Shown: in pieces, positions 35,747 through 44,873 of the stretch
Layout of the letters: each line of letters opens with the position of its first letter
Numbering within the stretch: position 1 is the stretch's first letter
Assembly (NCBI GenBank): GCA_963781805.1
Contig: CAWAHF010000004.1
Coordinates: 2,480,001 to 2,544,000 of the forward strand
Reading direction: 5' to 3'
DNA: 64,000 bases
Source: JAFGPL01 sp963781805
Lineage (GTDB): Bacteria > Bacteroidota > Bacteroidia > Bacteroidales > UBA10428
Position numbers and translations under genes: made by a program
Notes under the pieces: model-generated
Told to the model about the DNA's origin: nothing
What the model saw: the letters and a program-made list of their open reading frames with translations, nothing else
Database searches by the model: none

Positions 35747-36433
35747 CTAATTTCCCTTAAATTGCAATTTTGTAAATTGGTAAAACATTAAATACGAGGT
35801 TATCAGAAACATCGATAGCCCAATTGTCATACCATAGGCATCTTTGTTATGTCCCGGATATATTGCAATTAGACCTATATCCCTGAACAGGTAATATGGC
35901 ATTAAAAAAACATCCCAACTATTATATCTCAGATAACGGCCAATATATACACCAAAACTTGCCATGACCAGAATTAGAACGACAGATATCCAACCTGTTT
36001 TTGCACTAAATTTATTTGTAATGGTTTTCTGCATTGAATGCAGTGAGAGGAATCCCGCGATTAACCCGTTCCATGCAAATATTGTTAGAATTACCAAATC
36101 GAGCCAAAGCGGAACACCCGGACTTTCAAAGAGGTGAAAGTAATCTGTTATAATGTATGGAGCATTTGGAAAAAACAGTATCCAAAATAATAAAAGCAAG
36201 ATAAACAAACCTGTGTTTCGCTGTATCGATTGTTTAAGCTCAATATACCTGCTTATAAAAAATGGTATGTAGGCCAAAAACAGATTCCAGATTAGAAATA
36301 AGTAATCTATATCACCCGAATAGATAACTCTGAAGATAATTAAGATGACACCAGCAGTTATTGAGATGATTAAAGAATTTAATATTCCTGACTGGTTATT
36401 ATTATCATGAAAGAGAGATGTTATATACTTCAT
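35747..36433 (-). CDS. DUF1361 membrane protein
   Basis: A 228-residue polytopic inner-membrane protein with about six hydrophobic helices. The conserved core WNLFLAYIPFFISRYIE and FFPNAPYIITDYFHL matches DUF1361, and the histidine- and aspartate-containing motifs at helix ends are conserved in that family. Function unknown. It lies 32 bp downstream of dgkA on the same strand and may be co-transcribed. Confidence 0.82.
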   Translation of the reverse strand: MKYITSLFHDNNNQSGILNSLIISITAGVILIIFRVIYSGDIDYLFLIWNLFLAYIPFFISRYIELKQSIQRNTGLFILLLLFWILFFPNAPYIITDYFHLFESPGVPLWLDLVILTIFAWNGLIAGFLSLHSMQKTITNKFSAKTGWISVVLILVMASFGVYIGRYLRYNSWDVFLMPYYLFRDIGLIAIYPGHNKDAYGMTIGLSMFLITSYLMFYQFTKLQFKGN

Positions 36434-36465
36434 TTCAGAAAAATTTCGTTTGAAAAAAATAAACT

Positions 36466-36843
36466 TTAGAAAAGCAGGGCTTCAATTTTTGGGAGAAAAA
36501 TCAAAAGTCCTGTAATTACTGCAACTATGGCTGTCAGTAATACTCCACCTGCAGCCAGATCTTTAATTGTTTTTGCCGGTTTACTGAATTCAGGCGAAAT
36601 ATAATCAACCAGCTTTTCTACTGAGGTATTAAAGGCTTCTGAAGCAAATACCAATCCTGATACAATTAATATCAGACACCATTCGGCTTTCGATATTTTA
36701 AACAAAATACCAACTAATAATACCAGTAAGAATGCGCCAATATGTACCCATGCATTTTGTTCGTTTTTTAACAGATAGCGTATACCATGCAAGGCGTATC
36801 TGAAACTCATGATTCTGCCGATGAGAAATGATTTATTTTTCAT
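36466..36843 (-). CDS. dgkA: Diacylglycerol/undecaprenol kinase family protein
   Basis: A 125-residue membrane enzyme with three helices. The signature EAFNTSVEKLVDYI near residue 70 and KTIKDLAAGGVLL near residue 90 match the DgkA family. It phosphorylates diacylglycerol or undecaprenol (recycling of the peptidoglycan carrier lipid). Gram-negative and Gram-positive forms cannot be told apart with confidence by eye. Confidence 0.9.
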   Translation of the reverse strand: MKNKSFLIGRIMSFRYALHGIRYLLKNEQNAWVHIGAFLLVLLVGILFKISKAEWCLILIVSGLVFASEAFNTSVEKLVDYISPEFSKPAKTIKDLAAGGVLLTAIVAVITGLLIFLPKIEALLF

Positions 36844-36960
36844 AAATGATAATTTTTAGTAGAAGGTTATCTTAAAATTCATGCACCGATGAAAGAGAAA
36901 AATAATCGAATGAATAAAAAGATAACCTCTGATTTTTGATTCTTTAAATTGTTAAGATGA

Positions 36961-38301
36961 TTATTCATTATCCCCATTTTCATTTTTTGAATTTATACCG
37001 CCATACCAGTTTATTTTTCTCGAAAAATACATTACCAGAGCCAGTACCAGGAACAATCCGATATTACCGAACAATAATGAATAATCAGAAAGCTGAAGAA
37101 TGACATAAAGAAATGTATACAAAGCTGCCAATACAATAATGATTGAAATTGTTATCAGTTTCTTTTGAAAGATCGAATGAGTAAACATTGTTATCAGAGA
37201 AATAATTGAAATCGAAGCTATCAGATACGCCAGGTTAAATCCTGTATGTTCCGAAAGTGCAATAAGCAGGGAATAAAAAATTACCAGGGCAGTGCCTACC
37301 AATAAATATTGAATGGCATGAATACGTTTTTTACTCAAAACTTCAGAAAAGAAAAATACCAGAAAGGTCAATGCAACAAAGAGCAAGGAATATTTAACCG
37401 AACGCATTGCCTTCTGGTATGTGTCAACCGGGAATAACAGATTGATCCCAAATTCAGATTCATCAACATTGAATTCATCATCAATCCATTTTTGCGGGTA
37501 ATTGCGGTTTAGCTGCAACACATTCCAATGTGCAACAAAACCTGTATCTGTTACGTTTCGGTTGTCCGGTAAAAAGGACCCATCGAAACTGGGGGTATTC
37601 CAGGATGAAGTTACATCTACATTGGTTTCTTTACCTAGTGGAACAAAATTTAGATAATGACTTCCATTGAGATCCAGGTTAAAGTTAAAATCATACGTTG
37701 CATGCTCTTTTACAGGAGAATTAGCTGTAACACCCGATGAGAAAATATCTTTGGATTTAAGACCAGGACTAATATTAAGAGGTTCATTATTCCATTCAAT
37801 AACAATATCCTGATTAATTCCCCGCATATCAGTTACTCCAATACTTACAAAGGATTCATCCCACAAAATGTCTTTTGAGTTGATCTTCCATTCAGTGAAA
37901 TCGAATGATTTGAAGCTTCCTGAAAATTTTAGCCTGGTATTGTAAGCTATAACTTTATATATGCCTCTGTTTCTTATTTCCGGATTTATTGCCCCTGAAA
38001 TATTCAACGTTTCAGGTAAAAAATGTGCCAGTTTTCTTACCACTTTCACACCATCGCGGGTATTAGCATAAGTTAGGAAAGGAACAGTCAATACAGGACC
38101 GCAAAGCGTCTGGGCATTACCCCATTTAGAAGTCACTTCCATGACTGTTTCATCTCGTCTCGCTTCCCTCTCGGCAATCATTCGTTTTATCATTCCCGAA
38201 GGAATAAGTAATAATAAAGTCAAAAATCCTACTACCATCAATTTGACGGATACTGAACCGGTAATCCGGTTTTTTTGTTTTTCAAAATAATTTGTGTCCA
38301 T
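36961..38301 (-). CDS. creD: CreD-like inner-membrane protein
   Basis: A 446-residue protein with one N-terminal helix (residues 20-42), a long periplasmic domain starting RMIAEREARRDETVMEV and with GPVLTVPF near residue 73, then five or six C-terminal helices from residue 300 (YSLLFVALTFLVFFFSEVLS; KKRIHAIQYLLVG). This is the layout of CreD, a cell-envelope protein induced by CreBC in enterobacteria. Here no CreBC is nearby; instead it is followed upstream by a small winged-helix gene and a membrane protein, so regulation is likely local. Confidence 0.93.
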   Translation of the reverse strand: MDTNYFEKQKNRITGSVSVKLMVVGFLTLLLLIPSGMIKRMIAEREARRDETVMEVTSKWGNAQTLCGPVLTVPFLTYANTRDGVKVVRKLAHFLPETLNISGAINPEIRNRGIYKVIAYNTRLKFSGSFKSFDFTEWKINSKDILWDESFVSIGVTDMRGINQDIVIEWNNEPLNISPGLKSKDIFSSGVTANSPVKEHATYDFNFNLDLNGSHYLNFVPLGKETNVDVTSSWNTPSFDGSFLPDNRNVTDTGFVAHWNVLQLNRNYPQKWIDDEFNVDESEFGINLLFPVDTYQKAMRSVKYSLLFVALTFLVFFFSEVLSKKRIHAIQYLLVGTALVIFYSLLIALSEHTGFNLAYLIASISIISLITMFTHSIFQKKLITISIIIVLAALYTFLYVILQLSDYSLLFGNIGLFLVLALVMYFSRKINWYGGINSKNENGDNE

Positions 38302-38359
38302 TTTTTATTTTTTAATTGTTAAAGTACTTTGTATTTCAAAGTAAAAAAGTAAAAAAAAT

Positions 38360-38668
38360 TTAAGATATATCTTTCTGACTTTTCAGAAGTTTATCAAGAT
38401 AATCCAGGTGTTCTTTAAAAGCCTTTTTTCCTGCTTCAGTCGATTCATATCGGGTATTAGGCTTTTTCCCGATAAATTGTTTGGTTATTTTTACCAGACC
38501 ATTTTTCTCCAGTGCTGAAAGATGACTTGATAAGTTTCCATCGGTTGTATCTAATAATTCCTTAAGTGCATTAAAATCAACAAAATCGTTAACCATTAAC
38601 ACAGACATGATACCCAATCGAATCCTGCTTTCAAAAACTTTATTCAGGTTAGAGATGATCTCCTTCAT
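38360..38668 (-). CDS. Winged-helix transcriptional regulator
   Basis: A 102-residue protein with a winged helix: FESRIRLGIMSVLM, then the recognition helix in TDGNLSSHLSALEKNGLVKITKQ and a wing FIGKKPNTRYESTEAGKKAF. It resembles small MarR/PadR-like regulators that control neighbouring membrane-protein genes in Bacteroidota. It lies between the creD gene (58 bp) and a membrane-protein gene (38 bp) on the same strand and is probably their autoregulated repressor. Confidence 0.88.
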   Translation of the reverse strand: MKEIISNLNKVFESRIRLGIMSVLMVNDFVDFNALKELLDTTDGNLSSHLSALEKNGLVKITKQFIGKKPNTRYESTEAGKKAFKEHLDYLDKLLKSQKDIS

Positions 38669-38706
38669 CTACATCCATTTATTTTATAACATTTCAATTT
38701 ATTAAA

Positions 38707-39339
38707 TTAACGTTCGTATCTGATATACATCACCGTACCATATATAATGTGCAACAAACCAAAACCTATTGCCCATATTACCAATCCATATCCGACAAAC
38801 AAAGAGCCGATTAATCCCAGCAAAATTTCCGATATGCCCAGATATCTTATATCGGGAAGTGTATATTTACTTGCATTCAAAAGTGCGATCCCATAAAAAA
38901 GAAGCGTGCAGGGTGCTACAAGAAAAAAGATATTATGATAAAGTAATATCAGGCAAAACAGACCACCTGCAATCAAAGGAATAAAAAGATTTATTAACAT
39001 TCTTTTTGCGGTACTGTCCCATACAGCCAATCCTTTCTTCCTTGCTTTGCGGGTAGTAAAGTATACTCCGGCTGTTAGTGCAAGAACAAGTATAATTATA
39101 GCATCCAAAAAAAGAAAACTAAAACTATGATACATTTTCAAAAACATCTTGTTGTAGAAATAATGGTTGATATCAAAATAACGCTGATCAAAATCCAGGT
39201 AGAAAAAGGCAATGGCTGCGCCTGCCAGGGCAATAATTCCGGCGGATATACCAGATAAACCACTGAGGGATAAAAATCGTGATGATTTTTCCATCAGGTT
39301 CCTAATCTCATTAAGATTTTCTAATTGTTCCTTGCTCAT
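38707..39339 (-). CDS. Multi-pass membrane protein of the creD cluster
   Basis: A 210-residue protein with about six hydrophobic helices after a short soluble start (MSKEQLENLNEIRNLMEKSS). It is frequently the first gene of the Bacteroidota membrane-regulator-creD unit. Its function is unknown. The gene starts about 150 bp from nfo, which is divergent, so both promoters share that region. Confidence 0.8.
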   Translation of the reverse strand: MSKEQLENLNEIRNLMEKSSRFLSLSGLSGISAGIIALAGAAIAFFYLDFDQRYFDINHYFYNKMFLKMYHSFSFLFLDAIIILVLALTAGVYFTTRKARKKGLAVWDSTAKRMLINLFIPLIAGGLFCLILLYHNIFFLVAPCTLLFYGIALLNASKYTLPDIRYLGISEILLGLIGSLFVGYGLVIWAIGFGLLHIIYGTVMYIRYER

Positions 39340-39493
39340 TTTTTTATAAATAAAAAGTACTTTGAACTACAAAGTAAAAAATAAAATTCGGTTAATGCAA
39401 ATTAATTTTCAAAATATTTTCTTTTAACATTTAATATGATTTGATGTTACTTATATTTGAATACAAATACTTTACTCTAATAACTAATAAAAC

Positions 39494-40336
39494 ATGAAAT
39501 ACATAGGAGCCCATGTAAGCATATCAGGAGGAGTTGAAAATGCTCCCTTAAATGCAGAAAAAATCGGAGCAAAGGCATTTGGAATGTTTGTCAAAAATCA
39601 ACGGCAATGGGAAGCCAAGCCTTTTACTCAGAAAAACATAGATGATTTTAAAAACAATTGTGCCAAATACGGTTTTCAGCCAAAACATATTCTTCCTCAT
39701 GACGGGTATCTCATTAATCTGGGACATCCTGAGAAAGAAGGACTGGAAAAATCCCGAAAAGCATTTCTGGATGAAATGCAACGTTGCGAGCAACTGGGTC
39801 TTGACAGATTGAACTTTCATCCGGGAAGTCATCTGGGAAAAATTTCTGAAGAAGAATGTCTTAAAAATATTGCAACTTCCATTAATATTGTCCTGGAAAA
39901 AACGAAAGGTGTAACTGCGGTTATTGAAAACACCGCAGGGCAGGGAACAAATATGGGACATACCTTCGAACAGATAAAATTTATGATTGATTTGGTAGAA
40001 GATAAGAGTAGGGTTGGAATATGCATAGACACCTGCCATTCATACAGTGCAGGATATGACCTAAAAACTCCGGAAGGATATAAACAAACTTTTAAAAAAT
40101 TCGACGAAATTATCGGCTTTAAATACCTCAAAGGGATTCATCTGAATGATACCAAAAAAGCATTTTCTTCAAGAGTAGACCGACATGACAGTCTCGGCAA
40201 AGGTTTACTCGGTATGGATACCTTCCGGCAATTAATGCAGGATATCAGATTTGATGATATTCCCATTATTCTTGAAACTCCCGATGAAGATCTCTGGCCC
40301 GATGAAATAAAACAACTCTATAGCTTTACAAAATAA
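39494..40336 (+). CDS. nfo: Deoxyribonuclease IV (AP endonuclease)
   Basis: A 280-residue zinc-dependent AP endonuclease of base-excision repair. The metal-ligand motifs are visible: IENTAGQGTNMGH (Glu and His), CIDTCHSYSAGYD, GIHLNDTKK, DRHDSLGKG and ILETPDED. Length and order are typical. A TATATTTG box lies about 35 bp before the ATG (39452-39459). It is monocistronic. Confidence 0.97.
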   Translation: MKYIGAHVSISGGVENAPLNAEKIGAKAFGMFVKNQRQWEAKPFTQKNIDDFKNNCAKYGFQPKHILPHDGYLINLGHPEKEGLEKSRKAFLDEMQRCEQLGLDRLNFHPGSHLGKISEEECLKNIATSINIVLEKTKGVTAVIENTAGQGTNMGHTFEQIKFMIDLVEDKSRVGICIDTCHSYSAGYDLKTPEGYKQTFKKFDEIIGFKYLKGIHLNDTKKAFSSRVDRHDSLGKGLLGMDTFRQLMQDIRFDDIPIILETPDEDLWPDEIKQLYSFTK

Positions 40337-40484
40337 AACTAAAATCCTTAGATTTCTTTACAAGCATTATTTCCTGAATTTGATGTCATAGAACAATTTT
40401 AAGTCGACTAAATTCATCTCTCCTCCTATTGTCAGATCATGAAATTTGAGTTTCACTAAATTAAGTGGCGATTTTACACTTATT

Positions 40485-40517
40485 CTTGCATATTATCATG
40501 TAATTTAATTATTTTTG
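40485..40517 (+). promoter_or_regulatory. Bacteroidota-type promoter of araA
   Basis: CTTG at 40485-40488 and TATTTTTG (TAnnTTTG) at 40510-40517 are separated by 21 bp, close to the -33/-7 spacing of the Bacteroidota primary sigma factor. The predicted start of the transcript lies about 35 bp before the araA ATG. Confidence 0.45.
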
Positions 40518-40556
40518 CTACGATCATAGAACATATAATTTTAAATAATAATCATT

Positions 40557-42062
40557 ATGGTTGATCTTAAAAAACTTGAAGTTTGGTTTGTAACAGGCAG
40601 CCAGCATTTATACGGTCCCGAGACGCTAAAACAGGTTGCTGTGCATTCGCAGGAAATAGTAAATTTCTTTGATAAATCGGATAAAATTCCGGTGAAAGTA
40701 GTTTTCAAACCGGTAATGAAAACTCCCGATGAAATTACAAATCTTTGCATTGAAGCTAATGCCTCAAGATCATGTATCGGGCTGATTACCTGGTGCCATA
40801 CTTTTTCTCCTTCAAAGATGTGGATCAATGGTTTGAAACTTTTAAACAAACCAATCTTACATCTTCACACACAGTACAATCGTGACCTGCCCTGGAGTGA
40901 AATCGACATGGATTTTATGAACCTTAACCAGGCTGCACATGGTGATCGTGAACACGGATTTATTATGACACGTATGCGGATAAACCGCAAAGTTGTTGTA
41001 GGACACTGGAAAGAAGAAGAAGTTCAGGAACGTATTGGTGTCTGGACGCGTGCTGCTGCCGCATGGGATGATATTCAAAATGCAAAAATAGCCCGGTTTG
41101 GTGACAATATGCGTGAAGTTGCAGTGACTGAAGGCGATAAAGTAGAAGCACAGATTAAATTCGGACTCTCGGTAAACGGTTACGGAGTCGGTGATATTGT
41201 TAAAATAATCAACGACGTATCGGATGCTGAAATAGATAAACTTGTTAAGGAATACCTTGAAATTTTTGAAGTAGCTGCAGATGGAAAACCAGGAGGTAAA
41301 TATCATCAGAATGTACGTTACCAGGCCCGGATCGAACTTGGCATGAAAAAATTCTTACAGGAAGGTGGATTTAAAGGATTCACCACAACCTTTGAAGATC
41401 TTCACGGGTTAGCGCAGCTTCCGGGATTAGCATCTCAACGACTGATGGATGCAGGATATGGATTTGGAGCTGAAGGTGACTGGAAACATTCTGCGCTGGT
41501 GCGTGCACTTAAGGTGATGGGTTCCGGATTGAAAGGTGGATGTTCATTTATGGAAGATTATACCTACCATTTGAATCCCGATGGAATGAAAGTTTTGGGT
41601 GCACATATGCTGGAAATTTGTCCCTCTATTCGTGAAGGAAAAGCCAAACTCGAAGTCCATCCTTTGGGAATCGGAGGAAAAGATGATCCGGCCCGGCTTG
41701 TGTTTAATGTTCCAACAGGACCAGCCATAAATGCAAGTCTGGTAGATATGGGGAATCGGTTTCGTATGATTGTTAACTCGGTGGATTGTGTTGAACCTGA
41801 TGCTGAACTTCCCAAATTACCAGTTGCGCGTGCGTTGTGGATACCACAACCAAATCTTAAAATCGGGGCAGCTTCATGGATATATGCCGGAGGGGCTCAT
41901 CACACTGCATTTAGTCAGGCTATTACAGCTGAATATATCGAAGACTTTTCAGAAATGGCTGGTATAGAATATGTTCATATTGGAAAAGAAACCAACCTGT
42001 CTGGATTTAAAAAAGAACTGAAATGGAATGAAATGTATTATATGCTTGCAAAAGGCTTGTAG
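40557..42062 (+). CDS. araA: L-arabinose isomerase
   Basis: A 501-residue enzyme converting L-arabinose to L-ribulose. Conserved segments such as VTGSQHLYG at residues 12-20, CIGLITWCHTFSPSKMWI, LHTQYNRDLPW, SFMEDYTYHL, and the closing WIYAGGAHHTAFSQA with the catalytic and Mn-binding Glu/His residues are in place. It stands without araB, araD or a regulator, so arabinose use must draw on genes elsewhere. Confidence 0.97.
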   Translation: MVDLKKLEVWFVTGSQHLYGPETLKQVAVHSQEIVNFFDKSDKIPVKVVFKPVMKTPDEITNLCIEANASRSCIGLITWCHTFSPSKMWINGLKLLNKPILHLHTQYNRDLPWSEIDMDFMNLNQAAHGDREHGFIMTRMRINRKVVVGHWKEEEVQERIGVWTRAAAAWDDIQNAKIARFGDNMREVAVTEGDKVEAQIKFGLSVNGYGVGDIVKIINDVSDAEIDKLVKEYLEIFEVAADGKPGGKYHQNVRYQARIELGMKKFLQEGGFKGFTTTFEDLHGLAQLPGLASQRLMDAGYGFGAEGDWKHSALVRALKVMGSGLKGGCSFMEDYTYHLNPDGMKVLGAHMLEICPSIREGKAKLEVHPLGIGGKDDPARLVFNVPTGPAINASLVDMGNRFRMIVNSVDCVEPDAELPKLPVARALWIPQPNLKIGAASWIYAGGAHHTAFSQAITAEYIEDFSEMAGIEYVHIGKETNLSGFKKELKWNEMYYMLAKGL

Positions 42063-42080
42063 AAATTAATATCTTTCAAA

Positions 42081-42111
42081 AAAAAGGAGCTGCAATATTC
42101 AGCTCCTTTTT
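42081..42111. terminator. Bidirectional terminator between araA and the deacetylase gene
   Basis: The 12-bp stem AAAAAGGAGCTG pairs with CAGCTCCTTTTT around a 7-base loop, with T runs on both strands. It lies between two converging genes and should end both transcripts. Confidence 0.88.
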
Positions 42112-43484
42112 TATTCCGGTTCATTTTCTGTTGTTTCCTCCTGTATGAGTGTTTCCTCTTTTTCAGTCGCTTTTTCTGAAATGGCATATTCGAACATATC
42201 TTCAAATACTCTCCTCCACCCCAGCCACATACCATACTCTGACAACGATTCATTATGCCATAACGAAATATACAATCCATTTACCGCCTTTATTTCATCA
42301 ATTATTTTTGAAATATGATGCATTGCCTGTGTAGCCCTGATTCTAAGATAATTATGGAGGGTTATATCCATAATTTCAAAAGGATATATGGTAAGATTGG
42401 TGGACTCGTCCTCCAGTAAATCAAAGAATTTAAAAGGCATTGAGGTACTGGCCCTGAATCCCAGTGCACTTGCATATCCCATCGAAAAATCTTCTCTAAT
42501 ACCCAGCATTATTAATCTACGATAGGTATCCGGCATCTTTAGCTGTAAATAATGCTGTCTGCTTCTTACCACTCTTCCTCCGGTAACTTTAGAAAATCTC
42601 TTAAACTCCTTTTCCAGTAATTCGAAGCTTTTGTTGGAATTAAACGAAGGATGAAGACCGGTAGCATGGGCACTGTTTATGCTTCTTATCAGATTTTGGT
42701 AGGCTATTTTACGAATAGGTATACTGGTATCATGTCGTCCATAATCCCCCACATGAAAGAAATAGACGGATTTAGTATTGAATTTTTGTTCTACCCGGTC
42801 AATATAATCATAGGTGTCATAAGGATCTTTCGCTGAACCTCCTATAGCGGTAAGCCTGCCAAAAAAAGTATTTAAATCTCCTTTAAACAGGGCCTTCAAT
42901 AAGGCACCAATGGTTCTGAATATTCCTTTATGACGATACGCATAAGGATTATCAATATCAATAGATGAAAGAAAAGCAAACTGTGTATCCGGAATCAACA
43001 TCCCGGGATATTTTTCCTTTAATCTTGATTTCAATAAAATGGTCCATTTGTCTACCAATGGCTCAAGGAGAAATCCGTGCAGGTATGCCAGGCTCTGTAT
43101 TGCCTCAAAGCGTTCAAATTTATCTCCCGGAATCGTAAGATATTCCTCGTATCTGGTCAATAAAAAGAAAGATGCCGAAAAAATATCAAATGGTAAATCA
43201 CATTTCTCGTCCACTCTGAAAAAAACCTTTTTGCCGTCATAATCAGATACATGGATATTTTGTTCTGAAATTCCTTTTTCATGCAACAATCCGTATGGTT
43301 TAATCCAGAAGGTATCTCCCACCCTGTTCTCGGTATAACACATTTTAGGTCCTTCGTGAGCATTGAATTCATTAACATCAATGGTTATTCCAAATTCTAT
43401 TTTGAGTACTCTGAATAATATGTGGGTAAAAATATAGTCAATACGTGGAGTAAGTTGCGGTAAGTATATCAGAAAGGTATCCAT
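42111..43484 (-). CDS. Polysaccharide deacetylase-like protein (DUF7033 type)
   Basis: A 457-residue cytoplasmic-looking protein. The N-terminal 150 residues form a beta-rich domain seen in Bacteroidota polysaccharide deacetylase relatives. The following FLSSIDIDNPYAYRHKG (near residue 190), YFFHVGDYGRHDTSIP, and ATGLHPSFNSNKS are NodB-like motifs, and LWHNESLSEYG sits near the end. DxDN and HPS motifs suggest a metal-dependent carbohydrate deacetylase. The C-terminal tail is Glu/Thr rich. The role may be surface or capsular glycan trimming; substrate unknown. Confidence 0.8.
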   Translation of the reverse strand: MDTFLIYLPQLTPRIDYIFTHILFRVLKIEFGITIDVNEFNAHEGPKMCYTENRVGDTFWIKPYGLLHEKGISEQNIHVSDYDGKKVFFRVDEKCDLPFDIFSASFFLLTRYEEYLTIPGDKFERFEAIQSLAYLHGFLLEPLVDKWTILLKSRLKEKYPGMLIPDTQFAFLSSIDIDNPYAYRHKGIFRTIGALLKALFKGDLNTFFGRLTAIGGSAKDPYDTYDYIDRVEQKFNTKSVYFFHVGDYGRHDTSIPIRKIAYQNLIRSINSAHATGLHPSFNSNKSFELLEKEFKRFSKVTGGRVVRSRQHYLQLKMPDTYRRLIMLGIREDFSMGYASALGFRASTSMPFKFFDLLEDESTNLTIYPFEIMDITLHNYLRIRATQAMHHISKIIDEIKAVNGLYISLWHNESLSEYGMWLGWRRVFEDMFEYAISEKATEKEETLIQEETTENEPE

Positions 43485-43624
43485 TAACTTATTCTATAAT
43501 TTATTAAACAATGTTAACAATTTTCTGCAAATTATCATGGTTGCAGAAAAAATAATTTTCTACATCAGAGTGAATCCCAGAATATCTAAAAAGAAATTGA
43601 ATTTAACTGAGCAGTAAGCAATTG

Positions 43625-43801
43625 TTATTCTTCCTGTTTATAATTAGGATTGCTGCAAACACACTGTGAATTGGTTTCAGGTGAACAGCATCCCCTGATA
43701 TCAATAGTTTTATTCCGACCAACTAGTAATTTAACGCTAAAAGCCACAAAAACCATTATAATAACTATTATTGATAATATAATTAATTGCAACAGAGCCA
43801 T
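43625..43801 (-). CDS. Small membrane protein with a cysteine cluster (NqrM-like)
   Basis: A 58-residue ORF on the minus strand, not flagged by length filters. An N-terminal membrane helix (about residues 4-26, LLQLIILSIIVIIMVFVAF) is followed by a short tail with four cysteines in a CC...CVC pattern (GCCSPETNSQCVCSNP). The plan recalls NqrM, the small cysteine-rich membrane protein needed for maturation of Na+-NQR, but no nqr gene is nearby. It is 51 bp from the next small gene on the same strand. Confidence 0.6.
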   Translation of the reverse strand: MALLQLIILSIIVIIMVFVAFSVKLLVGRNKTIDIRGCCSPETNSQCVCSNPNYKQEE

Positions 43802-43852
43802 TCGATATAATTTCTGATTCCCAACTAAGAAACAATTAAGTGTATAAATGGT

Positions 43853-44086
43853 TTAATCGAAAGCTATTTTCAACTCTTTCGGGTTTATTTTGAGTTTGTT
43901 TTTCTGAGTCTTTATTCGGGCTAATTCCTCGCACTTAACACATGTAATTCCTAACTTCCTCATATTTTTATTATGACCCACCGAGGTTTCGGGAAATTTC
44001 CTTTTCAAAAAAATAATATTAAATCCTATCAACAGGAATGAAACCATTACGACAATTACGGATGCTAACATAACATAGATAATCAT
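43853..44086 (-). CDS. Small membrane protein with CxxC
   Basis: A 77-residue protein: one membrane helix (residues 3-28), then KRKFPETSVGHNKNMRKLGITCVKCEE. The segment FPETxVGHNxxMRxLGIxC recurs, from memory, in short Bacteroidota membrane proteins annotated only as membrane or secreted protein. The single CVKC could bind metal or an electron carrier. It forms a pair with the 58-aa protein downstream. Confidence 0.65.
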   Translation of the reverse strand: MIIYVMLASVIVVMVSFLLIGFNIIFLKRKFPETSVGHNKNMRKLGITCVKCEELARIKTQKNKLKINPKELKIAFD

Positions 44087-44254
44087 TACCTTAAAATTTT
44101 TGCAAATTTAAACTAATTGAATTGTGTTAGTATACATAATTTATTTTATTCGAATATTTTTGCATGAAATGTTATTCCATATAATTTTGTTGACCTTATT
44201 TTTGTTCCAGCGCAACCATTTGAAGAATTATCCATCCTATAAAAAAACAATTGC

Positions 44255-44710
44255 ATGAAATATTTATTTATTCCTGTTTTATTCTTTGTAATAACTGGCT
44301 GTAAATTAGAATGCACTAATTGTTTCTCACCTCCTGAAAATTTTGCTTTTAAAATCGTAGACGACTCAACAGGATATAATCTACTCAATACTGATTTTTA
44401 TCAGGAAGATTCGCTCGAACTACATTATTACAAAAATACCGTACGAAATAAGTTGGAATTAAACGTTGTTGAAAATTATAACGGTGAAAAAATTTTGGAG
44501 GCGAAGTTGCTCGGATGGATTGCAGCGGAAAATAATAATGAGTTTTACTTGTATCTGAATCAAAAAGACACAGATACCATCTACCTTGAGGTTGCCAGAC
44601 TGAATGATGAATGTTGTACCTGGTATGAAACCAAATTATTTGCAATTAATAGCACATTCCCAGTTTATGATTGGGATGAGCAGGTCTATGTGATTAGAAA
44701 AAAGAATTAA
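44255..44710 (+). CDS. Lipoprotein of unknown function
   Basis: A 151-residue protein with a lipoprotein signal MKYLFIPVLFFVITGC (cysteine 16) followed at once by more cysteines (KLECTNCFSPPENF). The mature domain is beta-rich with a CC pair (LNDECCTWYETK). No family was recognised. It lies alone, about 160 bp before the S41 peptidase gene. Confidence 0.65.
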   Translation: MKYLFIPVLFFVITGCKLECTNCFSPPENFAFKIVDDSTGYNLLNTDFYQEDSLELHYYKNTVRNKLELNVVENYNGEKILEAKLLGWIAAENNNEFYLYLNQKDTDTIYLEVARLNDECCTWYETKLFAINSTFPVYDWDEQVYVIRKKN

Positions 44711-44873
44711 TTTCTGATTTCACAAGTATATCCTTTCTAGTTGGCAATCGACAACAATAAAAAGCTAAAATTTATAACGGCAAAAAAATCTAAAATTCAC
44801 ATTATTTAAGAAATGTGTTAAAACATTTTTAATTTGGTTGCGTTTAACCATTGAAAAATCAGAGTTTAATAAA

